This document shows, piece after piece, positions 7,900 through 16,577 of a stretch of DNA of 64,000 nt. Each line of letters starts with the position of its first letter. Position 1 is the stretch's first letter. The stretch comes from Pistricoccus aurantiacus (GTDB lineage Bacteria; Pseudomonadota; Gammaproteobacteria; Pseudomonadales; Halomonadaceae), in NCBI RefSeq assembly GCF_007954585.1, contig NZ_CP042382.1, forward strand, positions 124,001 through 188,000. Reading direction: 5' to 3'. A model generated the notes under the pieces. That model was given only the letters and a program-made list of their open reading frames with translations. It was not told the origin of the DNA and did no database searches. The position numbers were made by a program, and so were the translations under genes.

Positions 7900-10413
7900 T
7901 CAGCTGGGCAGGAACTCGCGCCCCCAACCTTCGCCGGCGATCTTGCGTTCAATCATCGAGTCGATGTCAGCCATGCCATACCCCAGGCTCTCCAGGACTG
8001 GCCGGGTCGAGGCACCAAACCGTTCGGTTTCCGTCGGCGCGAATATCGGCGCCTGCGTGGGCCGAATCGAGTAGTGATCGATCTGCGTGATGCAGTGACC
8101 GCTGGGGTGATCGGCATAGACCGAGAAGGCGTAGCTGCCCTGATCGACCCCGACTCGACCGTCCGCGGCCCGACTGTATTGCGCCCGCAGCTGCTCGATG
8201 CCGAGGGGTTGCGCCGCGGCGATATCGGCAGCCTGCAGCACCTCTACCCAGTACGCCGTCGGTGCCTGCCGGAAGGCGGCGGTCAGGAAGTCGGCGATAT
8301 TATCGGCCTCGGCTATCCCCCCCAATCCCTCGATACGCTTCAGCCGGGGCAGCTCGGAACGGTTCGAATCCAGGTAGAGCCAGCCGTCGCGGGTAGCATA
8401 GAAGTGCGAGAGCGCATCGTAGCCCAAGGCTTCCCGACCGGAGGGTTCGTCGAAGGGACCGCGCCCGGTATAGTCGAAGGCGAAGGGGATCTGCGCCAGG
8501 TTGGTGATCGCCGACAGCGACGTTCTGGCACGGGTCGCTTCACCGGTCTTGTGCTGGTGGTAGAGCGCGACCGCCATGCCCAGGCCGGCGGCGAACCCGC
8601 AGTTGACGTCCAGCGTTCCCAGGTGGGCGTGTTCTTCCGGGGTGTCCGGCCCGCCGAACCGGCTCATGATGCCGCTGTGCGCCTGAATGATGTCGTCATA
8701 GCCGATGTAATCCGTCTTGGGACCGCGACGCGGGCCGCCGAGACAATCCAGCCGACAGAACAGTACGCCCGGATTGATCGCCTGCAGGCTGTCGTGGTCG
8801 AGGCCCAGCGACTTCATCTGGCGTTCCGGGGCATTGATCACCACCATATCGACACTTTTTACCAGCCGGTTGAAGACGTCCCGCCCTTCGCTACTCATGA
8901 TGTCGACAAGTGCGCTTTTCTTGCCCATGCCGCACTGGAAGGTGAACAGCGTGCCGATCAACGGATCGTAGAGCGGCTTGACCGGGTCCAGCTTGATCAC
9001 CTCGGCACCGAAGCGGGTCAGGAAGGCGGTGGAATGCGGGCCGGCGATAACGTTGGTCAGGTCCAGCACCCGCAACCCCTCGAGCCAGCCCTGCTGGCGA
9101 GCCGGGCCGATGTCCGCGCCCTGCGGACAGGTGAGCGTTTCCTGGGCCGCGACGGCACTCAATTCGGCCAGGGCTTCCTCGAAACCGACCTGCTTCCTGG
9201 GCTGCGGCGTCAGCATTTGTTCGGCACAGCTTTCCAGCCAGGCGATCGGTCCCGGTTGCTTCATGCGGCCAAACTCCGGGTCGTCGACCTCGACGATCAG
9301 GCCGGCCGTGTTGGTGTGCTCGTCGTTGACCCACTCCCGGGTGGTGCGGTGCGGTGCGCCGGGGATGCCGCTTTCACCGAAGATGACGCCCCACTCGGCG
9401 GAGGTCTTGGTCAGGAAGGCCTGCTTCATCTTGGCCGAGATGATATCGGCCCACTTCTTGGGCAGCGGGTACACGCCGATGGAGGTTTCACCCTCCCATT
9501 CGCTGATCGGCAGGTGAAGATCTTCGACCTCCGGCAGGCCCTCGGCCACCAGTTCCTCATAGAGCCCCAGCGCCTCGAGGGCGCGACGAGCGTGATTACG
9601 ATGTGACGGACAGACACAGTAGAACATGCGCCCATCCGCACATTCGTAGGTGCGATAGAAGGGATCCAGATACTCCTGCAGGTCGGCATAGCTGACATCC
9701 ATCGGAATATTATTTGCTTTCCGATATTCGATCTCCTCCTCGCGCATGGTCTTGTAGCGCTCGGGCAGCCCGTCGATCACGATGGAGTTGTAAGACAGCC
9801 CTTCCATCAGCGCCGCCGCGATGGGCACCTCGATGACGTCGCCGCGCCCGGTTTTCTCACGCTCCAGCAGCGCCATCACCACGGCGCTGGCCGCCAGGGT
9901 AGTGGCGTAGGCGGAACCCAGCGGCAGCGGAGAAAAGCTGGGATTGAGCCCCATCAGCACGCGGTTGAAGCCCATGTCGGTAAAAGCGCCGGAAGTGGCG
10001 GCGACAACGGCTTCCGTGGCCTTCCATTCACGACGCAACTGGTCGTTGCTGGCGAACCCCGGCATCGACAGCGTGATCAACTCCGGACGCTCGGCCTGCA
10101 GCCGGTCGAAATCCAGCCCCAGACGCTGCATGACGCCGGGCCGAAAGCTTTCGATGACGACGTCGGCCTTGGCAACCAACGCCAGGGCCTGCTCTAGGCC
10201 GGCTGCGGTTTTCATATCCAGGCGCAGGCAGCGCTTGTTCCTGTGCAGAATCGCATTGGCCGGATGATCCCACTGCGGTCCTTGTGGCGGGTCGACATGT
10301 ACCACGGTCGCGCCGAGATCCGCCAGCACCATGGCCGTAGCGGGCCCGGCAATTTGCTGGCCAAAATCGACGACGCGGACACCGGTTAAGGGAAGAAGCT
10401 TGCTGGTTTTCAT
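7900..10413 (-). CDS. dddD: DMSP CoA-transferase/lyase DddD (dimethyl sulfide-producing)
   Basis: Cytoplasmic class III CoA-transferase of 837 residues made of two fused CaiB/BaiF domains (about 8-425 and 441-837), the DddD architecture. It loads CoA onto dimethylsulfoniopropionate and cleaves it, releasing dimethyl sulfide and a 3-hydroxypropionate unit. The second domain carries the nucleophilic aspartate at position 602 in GTLDVNCGFAAG, the position I recall for characterised DddD. The first domain has LPLGSAYATTLAASA at the matching place and lacks that Asp, as expected. It is divergent from dddTBC-dddR, the arrangement known from Marinomonas. A carnitine-type transferase is unlikely given the fused length and the neighbours. 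Confidence 0.93.
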   Translation of the reverse strand: MKTSKLLPLTGVRVVDFGQQIAGPATAMVLADLGATVVHVDPPQGPQWDHPANAILHRNKRCLRLDMKTAAGLEQALALVAKADVVIESFRPGVMQRLGLDFDRLQAERPELITLSMPGFASNDQLRREWKATEAVVAATSGAFTDMGFNRVLMGLNPSFSPLPLGSAYATTLAASAVVMALLEREKTGRGDVIEVPIAAALMEGLSYNSIVIDGLPERYKTMREEEIEYRKANNIPMDVSYADLQEYLDPFYRTYECADGRMFYCVCPSHRNHARRALEALGLYEELVAEGLPEVEDLHLPISEWEGETSIGVYPLPKKWADIISAKMKQAFLTKTSAEWGVIFGESGIPGAPHRTTREWVNDEHTNTAGLIVEVDDPEFGRMKQPGPIAWLESCAEQMLTPQPRKQVGFEEALAELSAVAAQETLTCPQGADIGPARQQGWLEGLRVLDLTNVIAGPHSTAFLTRFGAEVIKLDPVKPLYDPLIGTLFTFQCGMGKKSALVDIMSSEGRDVFNRLVKSVDMVVINAPERQMKSLGLDHDSLQAINPGVLFCRLDCLGGPRRGPKTDYIGYDDIIQAHSGIMSRFGGPDTPEEHAHLGTLDVNCGFAAGLGMAVALYHQHKTGEATRARTSLSAITNLAQIPFAFDYTGRGPFDEPSGREALGYDALSHFYATRDGWLYLDSNRSELPRLKRIEGLGGIAEADNIADFLTAAFRQAPTAYWVEVLQAADIAAAQPLGIEQLRAQYSRAADGRVGVDQGSYAFSVYADHPSGHCITQIDHYSIRPTQAPIFAPTETERFGASTRPVLESLGYGMADIDSMIERKIAGEGWGREFLPS

Positions 10414-10871
10414 GATGGTTTATTCCCAAAAAAGCCTGGAACTGGCTGCAAGGACACTCAAGAAAGAGAAGCAGTTAATGTCTACTCCTCTTCACCTGAT
10501 CGACAATCGCGATACTAGAATTTGCAGCCTGGCCTAACCAGCAATAAAAAATAGCCCTGAGGCATAAGTTTTCTGATAGCGAAGTAGCATCGTATTGCCG
10601 ATATCAATGCCTAGTCTTTGCCATATTGATTCACATCCAACCCATAAATTTTTTTTACCCTCAGGATATTCTTTCATTGCTTGTCATCGCTGTCTCCTTT
10701 CACAAGAATGGATAGCATGCCGCATGGATTGGCAGCTGAAGTATCACTACAACCAATTGAATAAAATGAAATTTTCCAGACCACCATAATCATCGATGCA
10801 GTACGCTTTAGATGACAACAACAAGCGCTCTGAGCCAATCTCACCAGAGCAACAGAGGAGGATCATGCGTC
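10414..10871. promoter_or_regulatory. Divergent dddD/dddT control region with candidate LysR site
   Basis: A 458-bp AT-richer gap between dddD (-) and dddT (+) with no convincing gene. ATTG-N7-CAAT at 10594-10608 has the T-N11-A dyad form of LysR-type operators and could bind DddR; this is one weak match and not proof. AGAGGAGGATC at 10854-10864 is the dddT ribosome site. Confidence 0.5.
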
Positions 10872-12503
10872 ATGCACAACTATAAAGAATCGATGCGAAA
10901 GACCGGTCTGTTGGCGGGAACTCACCCCGTCATGGCACTCGGCTCGGCCCTGTTGGTCATGGCTTTCGTTGCCTTTACCGTTACTAATCCTGAGTATGCG
11001 GGGTCCGTTTATAGCGCCGCCAAGAAATTTATCGCCTCGACATTTAGCTGGTACTACATTGCCTTAATAAGCTTCACTCTATTTTTTGCTATCTGGATCA
11101 TCTTCAGCCGATTTGGGAATATCCGGCTAGGCAAGGAAGGGGAAAGACCCGAGTTTAGTAACTTCGCCTGGTTCTCGATGCTGTTCGGCGCCGGTATCGG
11201 TATCGGCATTCTATTCTGGAGTATTGCCGAGCCCATCTATCACTTCCAAAGCAACCCCTTCATCACGGACGATCAGGCGATGGGCGTCGAAGCGGCTCAG
11301 ATAGCAATGCGTATCGCCATCTTTCATTGGGGGCTGCACGGTTGGGGGCTATTTGCCGTGATCGGCTTGGTCTTGGCTTACTTTTCCTACCGCAAGGGGT
11401 TACCGCTTTCCATTCGCTCCAGCCTGTATCCGATCTTCGGTGAGCGCATCTACGGTCCCATCGGCCATACGGTGGATCTATTGGCGGTATTCGGCACCCT
11501 GTTTGGTATCGCCACGTCGCTGGGGATGGGCGCACAGCAGATCAATGCGGGACTCCAGTACCTGATCGGCTTCGAGGTATCGACCTCCCATCAAGTGATG
11601 CTGATCGTCATTATTTCGGCTATCGCTACCGTCTCGGTGGTGACCGGCGTCAACAAGGGAATTCGCATCCTCAGCGTGCTGAATATGCAGCTGACAGGCG
11701 TCATCCTGGCACTATTTCTTGTCTTCGGCCCTACCGCCTACCTGCTGGGCGCCTTCTTCACCAACGTGGGGGACTATCTGTTTCATGCCACCGAGCTGGG
11801 GCTATGGGTGGATCCCGACCCCGAGAGTCAGTGGCAGGGGGCATGGACCATCTTCTACTGGGGCTGGTGGATCGCCTGGGCACCCTTCGTCGGCATGTTC
11901 ATCGCCCGCATCTCCCGGGGACGCACGATTCGCGAATTCGTGCTCGGCGTGCTGATCGCACCGACACTCCTGGGCGCTCTGTGGATCACCGTCTTCGGTA
12001 ACACCGCCATGTTCATGGAGCTTTACGGCAACGGCGGCGTGATCGCCGCGGTCAACGACGACGTCACCATGGCGCTGTTCAAGACCATCGAGCTGATGGG
12101 ACTGGGGCAGGCTCTTACCCTGCTGTTTGCCACGATCTGTACCGTCATGCTGGTGACTTACTTCGTCACCTCCGCGGATTCCGCCGCGCTGGTGATCTGT
12201 ACCCTGGTCGCCATGGGTGACGAACATCCGCCGACACGGTTACGGATGTTCTGGGGCATGGCGATTGGCGCGGTTGCCGCGGTGTTGTTGCTCGCCGGGG
12301 GCCTGGAAGCCTTGCAGACCGCCTCGATCGTCGCCGCCTTGCCGTGCTCGGTAGTGGTGTTACTCGCCATCTACGGCCTCTGCAAGGCGCTACGCGAGGA
12401 GGCACCATCCGAGAAAAGCGCGCCGCAGGTAAGTGCCAAGCCGTCTATCGAAACCCATCCTGCCGCCGATGAGGCCCGGGAGGCTATCAGTGCGCATTAC
12501 TGA
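10872..12503 (+). CDS. dddT: BCCT family transporter, DMSP importer DddT
   Basis: Betaine/choline/carnitine-type carrier of 543 residues with about 12 membrane segments. The conserved tryptophan-rich core (YWGWWIAWAPFVGMFIARIS, then RGRTIREFVLG) and the early GAGIGIGILFWSIAEPI segment are both present. BCCT proteins take up zwitterionic osmolytes, usually coupled to Na+ or H+; the place in this operon argues for DMSP. I use the ATG at 10872 (MHNYKES) because AGAGGAGGATC precedes it; an in-frame ATG at 10812 has no ribosome site. The C-terminus is short and Ala/Ser/Pro-rich. Glycine betaine uptake as a second substrate cannot be excluded. Confidence 0.88.
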   Translation: MHNYKESMRKTGLLAGTHPVMALGSALLVMAFVAFTVTNPEYAGSVYSAAKKFIASTFSWYYIALISFTLFFAIWIIFSRFGNIRLGKEGERPEFSNFAWFSMLFGAGIGIGILFWSIAEPIYHFQSNPFITDDQAMGVEAAQIAMRIAIFHWGLHGWGLFAVIGLVLAYFSYRKGLPLSIRSSLYPIFGERIYGPIGHTVDLLAVFGTLFGIATSLGMGAQQINAGLQYLIGFEVSTSHQVMLIVIISAIATVSVVTGVNKGIRILSVLNMQLTGVILALFLVFGPTAYLLGAFFTNVGDYLFHATELGLWVDPDPESQWQGAWTIFYWGWWIAWAPFVGMFIARISRGRTIREFVLGVLIAPTLLGALWITVFGNTAMFMELYGNGGVIAAVNDDVTMALFKTIELMGLGQALTLLFATICTVMLVTYFVTSADSAALVICTLVAMGDEHPPTRLRMFWGMAIGAVAAVLLLAGGLEALQTASIVAALPCSVVVLLAIYGLCKALREEAPSEKSAPQVSAKPSIETHPAADEAREAISAHY

Positions 12504-12582
12504 CCGCAGGACCTCTGCAATGAACGGCCCTCGTGCTGTCTTGCATGGCCACCATCGACAAACCAGCAATATTGGAGTCACC

Positions 12583-13740
12583 ATGTCTACGCAAGTCATT
12601 CTTCCTCGCATCATGCAGGTCGGCGAGAACGCCAGTCAGGAAGTGCCCACTGTATTGGCGAGTCTCGGCTGCCAACGCCCCCTCATCATCACCGACAAGA
12701 TGATGGTGCAACTGGGTTACGTCGATCGGCTCAAGGATACCCTCGTCGGCCACAAGATTGCCGCGGACGTCTTCGCCGATACCGTCCCCGAGCCCACCGT
12801 GGGCTCCATCCAGGCCGGGGTGGACAAGGCACGTCAGGGCGATTACGACAGTATCATCGCCCTGGGGGGCGGCAGCCCCATCGACAGCGCCAAGGCGATC
12901 GCCATCCTGGCCAAGCATGGCGGTGAGATGCGCGACTACAAGTTTCCCCGCCAGGTGATCGAGTCGGGGCTGCCCATCATCGCGGTGCCCACCACCGCAG
13001 GCACCGGCTCCGAGGTGACCCGCTTCACCATCATCACTGACGAGACCTGCGACGAGAAGATGTTGTGCGTCGGGATCGGCTTCATGCCGGTGGCGGCCCT
13101 GATCGACTATCGCCTGACCCTGAGCCTGCCGCCGCGCACGACCGCGGATACCGGGCTCGATGCCCTGACTCACGCGATCGAGGCCTATGTCAGCAAGAAG
13201 GGTAACCCCTACAGCGACAGCCAGGCACTCTCGGCGATGCGCCTGATCGGCCCCCACCTGCGCCGCGCCTATCATCAAGGCACGGACCGAGAGGCCCGGG
13301 AGGCGATGATGCTGGGTTCCACCCTGGCCGGCGTGGCATTTTCCAACGCCTCGGTGGCCTTGGTGCACGGCATGAGCCGTCCCATCGGCGCCCATTTCCA
13401 TGTGCCCCACGGTCTGTCCAACGCCATGCTCTTGCCCAGCGTGACCGCCTTCTCACTGTCGGCCGCCGCCGAGCGCTATGCCGACTGTGCCCGTGCCATC
13501 GGCGTGGCCGGCGAGCAAGACACTACCGACGGTGCCAATCGCAAACTGCTCGACGAACTCAAGGCCCTCAATGACGAGCTCCAAGTGCCCACGCCTGAGC
13601 AGTTCGGCATCGAACGCCAACGCTTCTTCGAGGTGATGCCCAGCATGGCGGAACAGGCGCTGGCCTCGGGCTCGCCCGGCAATAACCCGCGTGTGCCCGA
13701 CGCCGACGAGATCGTCGAGATCTACCGGCAGCTCTGGTGA
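12583..13740 (+). CDS. dddB: Iron-containing alcohol dehydrogenase DddB (3-hydroxypropionate oxidation)
   Basis: Type III metal-dependent dehydrogenase of 385 residues. It has the NAD-binding GGGSPIDSAKAIAI motif and metal-ligand stretches LDALTHAIEAYVS and HGMSRPIGAHFHVPHG. In this pathway it would oxidise 3-hydroxypropionate (or its CoA form) to malonate semialdehyde. The ATG at 12583 (MSTQVILPRI) is preceded by TTGGAG; a longer frame from 12433 overlaps the dddT end and is not supported. It lies between the transporter and the semialdehyde dehydrogenase, which fixes its pathway position. Confidence 0.9.
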   Translation: MSTQVILPRIMQVGENASQEVPTVLASLGCQRPLIITDKMMVQLGYVDRLKDTLVGHKIAADVFADTVPEPTVGSIQAGVDKARQGDYDSIIALGGGSPIDSAKAIAILAKHGGEMRDYKFPRQVIESGLPIIAVPTTAGTGSEVTRFTIITDETCDEKMLCVGIGFMPVAALIDYRLTLSLPPRTTADTGLDALTHAIEAYVSKKGNPYSDSQALSAMRLIGPHLRRAYHQGTDREAREAMMLGSTLAGVAFSNASVALVHGMSRPIGAHFHVPHGLSNAMLLPSVTAFSLSAAAERYADCARAIGVAGEQDTTDGANRKLLDELKALNDELQVPTPEQFGIERQRFFEVMPSMAEQALASGSPGNNPRVPDADEIVEIYRQLW

Positions 13741-13780
13741 ACACCCAACCCTTACCCAAACTTCAACAAGAGGAAACCTC

Positions 13781-15277
13781 ATGACTCTCGTAGGACACTT
13801 GATCAACGGCCGTGTCGTCACCGACGGTACGCGCAGCCAGGCGGTATTCAACCCCGCCACCGGCGAAGCCGCCAAGCAGGTCGACCTGGCCTCCCAGGCA
13901 ACCGTGGAGCAAGCCATTAGCGCCGCCCAGGCGGCATTCCCCGGCTGGCGCAATACGCCGCCCCTGAAGCGGGCGCGAGTCATGTTTCGCTTCAAGGAAC
14001 TGCTGGAGAAGCACGCCGACGATATCTGCGCCTTGATCGGCGAGGAGCATGGCAAGATCGCCCACGACGCCCTGGGCGAGTTGCAGCGCGGCATCGAGAA
14101 CGTCGAATATGCCTGTGGCGCCCCCGAACTGCTCAAGGGCGAACACAGCAAGAACGTGGGCCCCGGCATCGACTCCTGGAGCGAGTTTCAGCCTCTGGGA
14201 GTCGTCGCCGGCATCACGCCGTTCAACTTCCCGGCGATGGTACCGCTGTGGATGTTCCCGATGGCGATCGTCTGCGGCAACTGCTTCGTGCTCAAGCCCT
14301 CCGAGCGTGATCCCAGCGCCACCCTGTATATCGCTCAGCTGCTCCAGGAAGCCGGCCTGCCGGATGGCGTCATGAACGTCGTCAACGGCGACAAGGAAGC
14401 CGTCGATACCCTGCTGCATGACGCCCGGGTCGAGGCGGTGAGCTTCGTCGGCTCGACACCGATCGCCGAATATATCTATGCCACCGCCACCGCGAACGGC
14501 AAGCGCTGCCAGGCCCTCGGCGGGGCCAAGAATCATGCCATCGTGATGCCCGACGCGGACATGGACAACGCGGTCAACCAGCTGGTCGGCGCGGCCTTCG
14601 GCTCCTCCGGCGAACGCTGCATGGCGCTATCAGTGGCGGTCGCCGTCGGCGACGCCGCCGCCGATGCCTTGGTCTCGCGGATGCAGGAAGCGATGACGCG
14701 CCTGAAGGTCGGGTCCTGCGCGGATAGTGGCAACGACTTCGGCCCGCTGATCACTCAGGCCCACCGGGAAAAGGTCGTCGGCTACATCGACAGCGCCGAA
14801 GCGCAGGGCGCCACCATCGTGGTCGATGGCCGCAAACCCCAGGTCGCCGGATATGAAGAGGGTTTCTTCGTCGGCGGCACCCTGATCGATCATGTCACTC
14901 CCGAGATGACCAGCTACCGAGAGGAGATCTTCGGCCCGGTGCTACAGGTGATCCGCGTCGATAGCATGCAGGAAGCCATGGCGCTGATCGATGCCCACGA
15001 ATACGGCAACGGCACCTGTATCTTCACCCGCGATGGCGAAGCCGCGCGCTACTTCTCCGACAACATCAAGGTCGGCATGGTCGGGATCAACGTACCGCTG
15101 CCGGTGCCCGTCGCCTACCACAGCTTCGGCGGCTGGAAGCGCTCGCTGTTCGGCGACCTGCACGCCTATGGCCCCGATGCGGTACGCTTCTACACCCGTC
15201 GCAAGACCATCACCCAGCGTTGGCCCTCCGCCAGCGTGCGCGAAGGCGCGGAGTTCTCCATGCCGACCATGAAGTAA
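13781..15277 (+). CDS. dddC: Methylmalonate-semialdehyde dehydrogenase-like DddC
   Basis: CoA-acylating aldehyde dehydrogenase of 498 residues. The catalytic Cys lies in SSGERCMALSVAV; the cofactor region shows GITPFNFPAMVPLWMFP and SFVGSTPIAEYIY. The family (MmsA/IolA) converts malonate or methylmalonate semialdehyde to acetyl- or propionyl-CoA with loss of CO2. Here it would finish DMSP carbon breakdown by making acetyl-CoA. The ATG at 13781 (MTLVGHLING) follows AAGAGGAAA. The C-terminus (TRRKTITQRWPS) is the usual MmsA ending. It is followed by a small terminator-like hairpin at 15337-15354. Confidence 0.92.
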   Translation: MTLVGHLINGRVVTDGTRSQAVFNPATGEAAKQVDLASQATVEQAISAAQAAFPGWRNTPPLKRARVMFRFKELLEKHADDICALIGEEHGKIAHDALGELQRGIENVEYACGAPELLKGEHSKNVGPGIDSWSEFQPLGVVAGITPFNFPAMVPLWMFPMAIVCGNCFVLKPSERDPSATLYIAQLLQEAGLPDGVMNVVNGDKEAVDTLLHDARVEAVSFVGSTPIAEYIYATATANGKRCQALGGAKNHAIVMPDADMDNAVNQLVGAAFGSSGERCMALSVAVAVGDAAADALVSRMQEAMTRLKVGSCADSGNDFGPLITQAHREKVVGYIDSAEAQGATIVVDGRKPQVAGYEEGFFVGGTLIDHVTPEMTSYREEIFGPVLQVIRVDSMQEAMALIDAHEYGNGTCIFTRDGEAARYFSDNIKVGMVGINVPLPVPVAYHSFGGWKRSLFGDLHAYGPDAVRFYTRRKTITQRWPSASVREGAEFSMPTMK

Positions 15278-15336
15278 CGCGCTTTCCATCGACACCAAGC
15301 GTCACGTCCGGCCCCTGGGCTGCTCTTTTCAACTTG

Positions 15337-15354
15337 AAAGGCGCAGCCTTTTTT
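15337..15354 (+). terminator. Rho-independent terminator after dddTBC
   Basis: AAAGGC / GCCTTT stem around GCA, followed directly by more T residues. Short but of the classic form; it separates the catabolic genes from dddR, which likely has its own promoter. Confidence 0.6.
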
Positions 15355-15447
15355 CATCCTAAGATGCCGGCACCTGCTGACCTGGCTACGGGGGCCTGAT
15401 AATTTTACAAAAGTACCATTCCGCTGCCCGAAGGTTGACGCAGACCC

Positions 15448-16353
15448 ATGAAGAAAAGGCTTCCTCCCTTAAACTGGCTACGCTCCTTCGAAGCGGCCGC
15501 GCGCCATCTGAGCTTCACCCGGGCGGCGAGCGAACTCCACCTGACCCAGGCAGCCATCAGCCAGCAGATCAAAGGGTTGGAGTCACAGCTAGGCACCCCC
15601 CTATTCAAGCGCCTACCCCGCGGGCTGGCGCTGTCCGATGCGGGACTGGCCTATCTGCCGGCCATCCATGAGGCTATTGAACGCTTGAGCGCGGCCACCG
15701 ACGATATCTTCGGCCAGGGGCGCCCCAAGCTGATCACCGTCAGGGTCAATCTGGTCTTCTTCACCAGCTGGCTCGCCCCACGTCTGGAGCGCTTTCGGGC
15801 CTTGCACCCCAACATCGGGCTGCGTTTTACCAGCAATATCTGGGCTGGTGAAGGCTATAAGGATGCGGACATGGAGATCCGCTACGGTCAGGGTTCTTGG
15901 CCGGGGATGACGTCCGAACGGCTCACCTGGGATGAGCTGTTTCCGGTATGCAGCCCCTCACTCTATACGGGTGAGGCACCACCGGACTCTCTCGAGACCT
16001 TGGCCAACCATACGCTGCTGCACGTGATCGGCTATGAGGAGGGTTGGGGGTACTGGCTGAAAAAGACGGGGCTCAGCCATCTCGATACCGCGCAAGGTCT
16101 CCAGTTCGACACGCTGATTGCCGCGCTGGAGGTCGCCGCCCAAGGGCTGGGATTTGCCCTGGGGCGCAGCTCGCTGGTGGAGGGCATGATCGCCAGCGGA
16201 CGACTGATCGCACCCTTCACACCACGCATCGCCACCTCGGAGGCTTTTCACCTGGTGTATCCGGATCGCCCCTATTTGCATCCTCATGCAGAGCTATTTC
16301 GCGCCTGGTTATTGCAGGAAACCGAAAACCAATTCTCAGACTCAAACTCCTAG
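15448..16353 (+). CDS. dddR: LysR family regulator, probable DddR
   Basis: Transcription factor of 301 residues. The N-terminal winged helix contains the typical LSFTRAASELHLTQAAISQQ recognition region; the rest is a LysR substrate-binding domain of the GcvA type (NIWAGEGYKDADMEIRYGQG). Its position downstream of dddTBC and the divergent dddD is that of DddR, which activates DMSP genes when DMSP is present. The inducer itself cannot be read from sequence. A likely target is the dyad in the dddD/dddT gap. Confidence 0.82.
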   Translation: MKKRLPPLNWLRSFEAAARHLSFTRAASELHLTQAAISQQIKGLESQLGTPLFKRLPRGLALSDAGLAYLPAIHEAIERLSAATDDIFGQGRPKLITVRVNLVFFTSWLAPRLERFRALHPNIGLRFTSNIWAGEGYKDADMEIRYGQGSWPGMTSERLTWDELFPVCSPSLYTGEAPPDSLETLANHTLLHVIGYEEGWGYWLKKTGLSHLDTAQGLQFDTLIAALEVAAQGLGFALGRSSLVEGMIASGRLIAPFTPRIATSEAFHLVYPDRPYLHPHAELFRAWLLQETENQFSDSNS

Positions 16354-16577
16354 CCTCCTGCTTGGCACTACAGCTTCAGTACTACAGTTGGAGATAAGCG
16401 CTATACATCGTTGATCGACTGTCCGTGAACGAGGCATTTGATGACGGCCAGTCGCAAGACATCTATATGGCTGGGAATAATAGAGCAACACAAGGACTTG
16501 TTTATCAGGGATCGGTAGAGAAGATACCCTCACCTCAGGCATCATAAGGGCCTTGTGTTACCTTTTGTGAAAATCCC

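Noticed and set aside
10872-12503. BetT/OpuD choline or betaine carrier
   Set aside because: BCCT sequence alone would allow this, but the operon with dddB, dddC, dddR and dddD argues for DMSP uptake.
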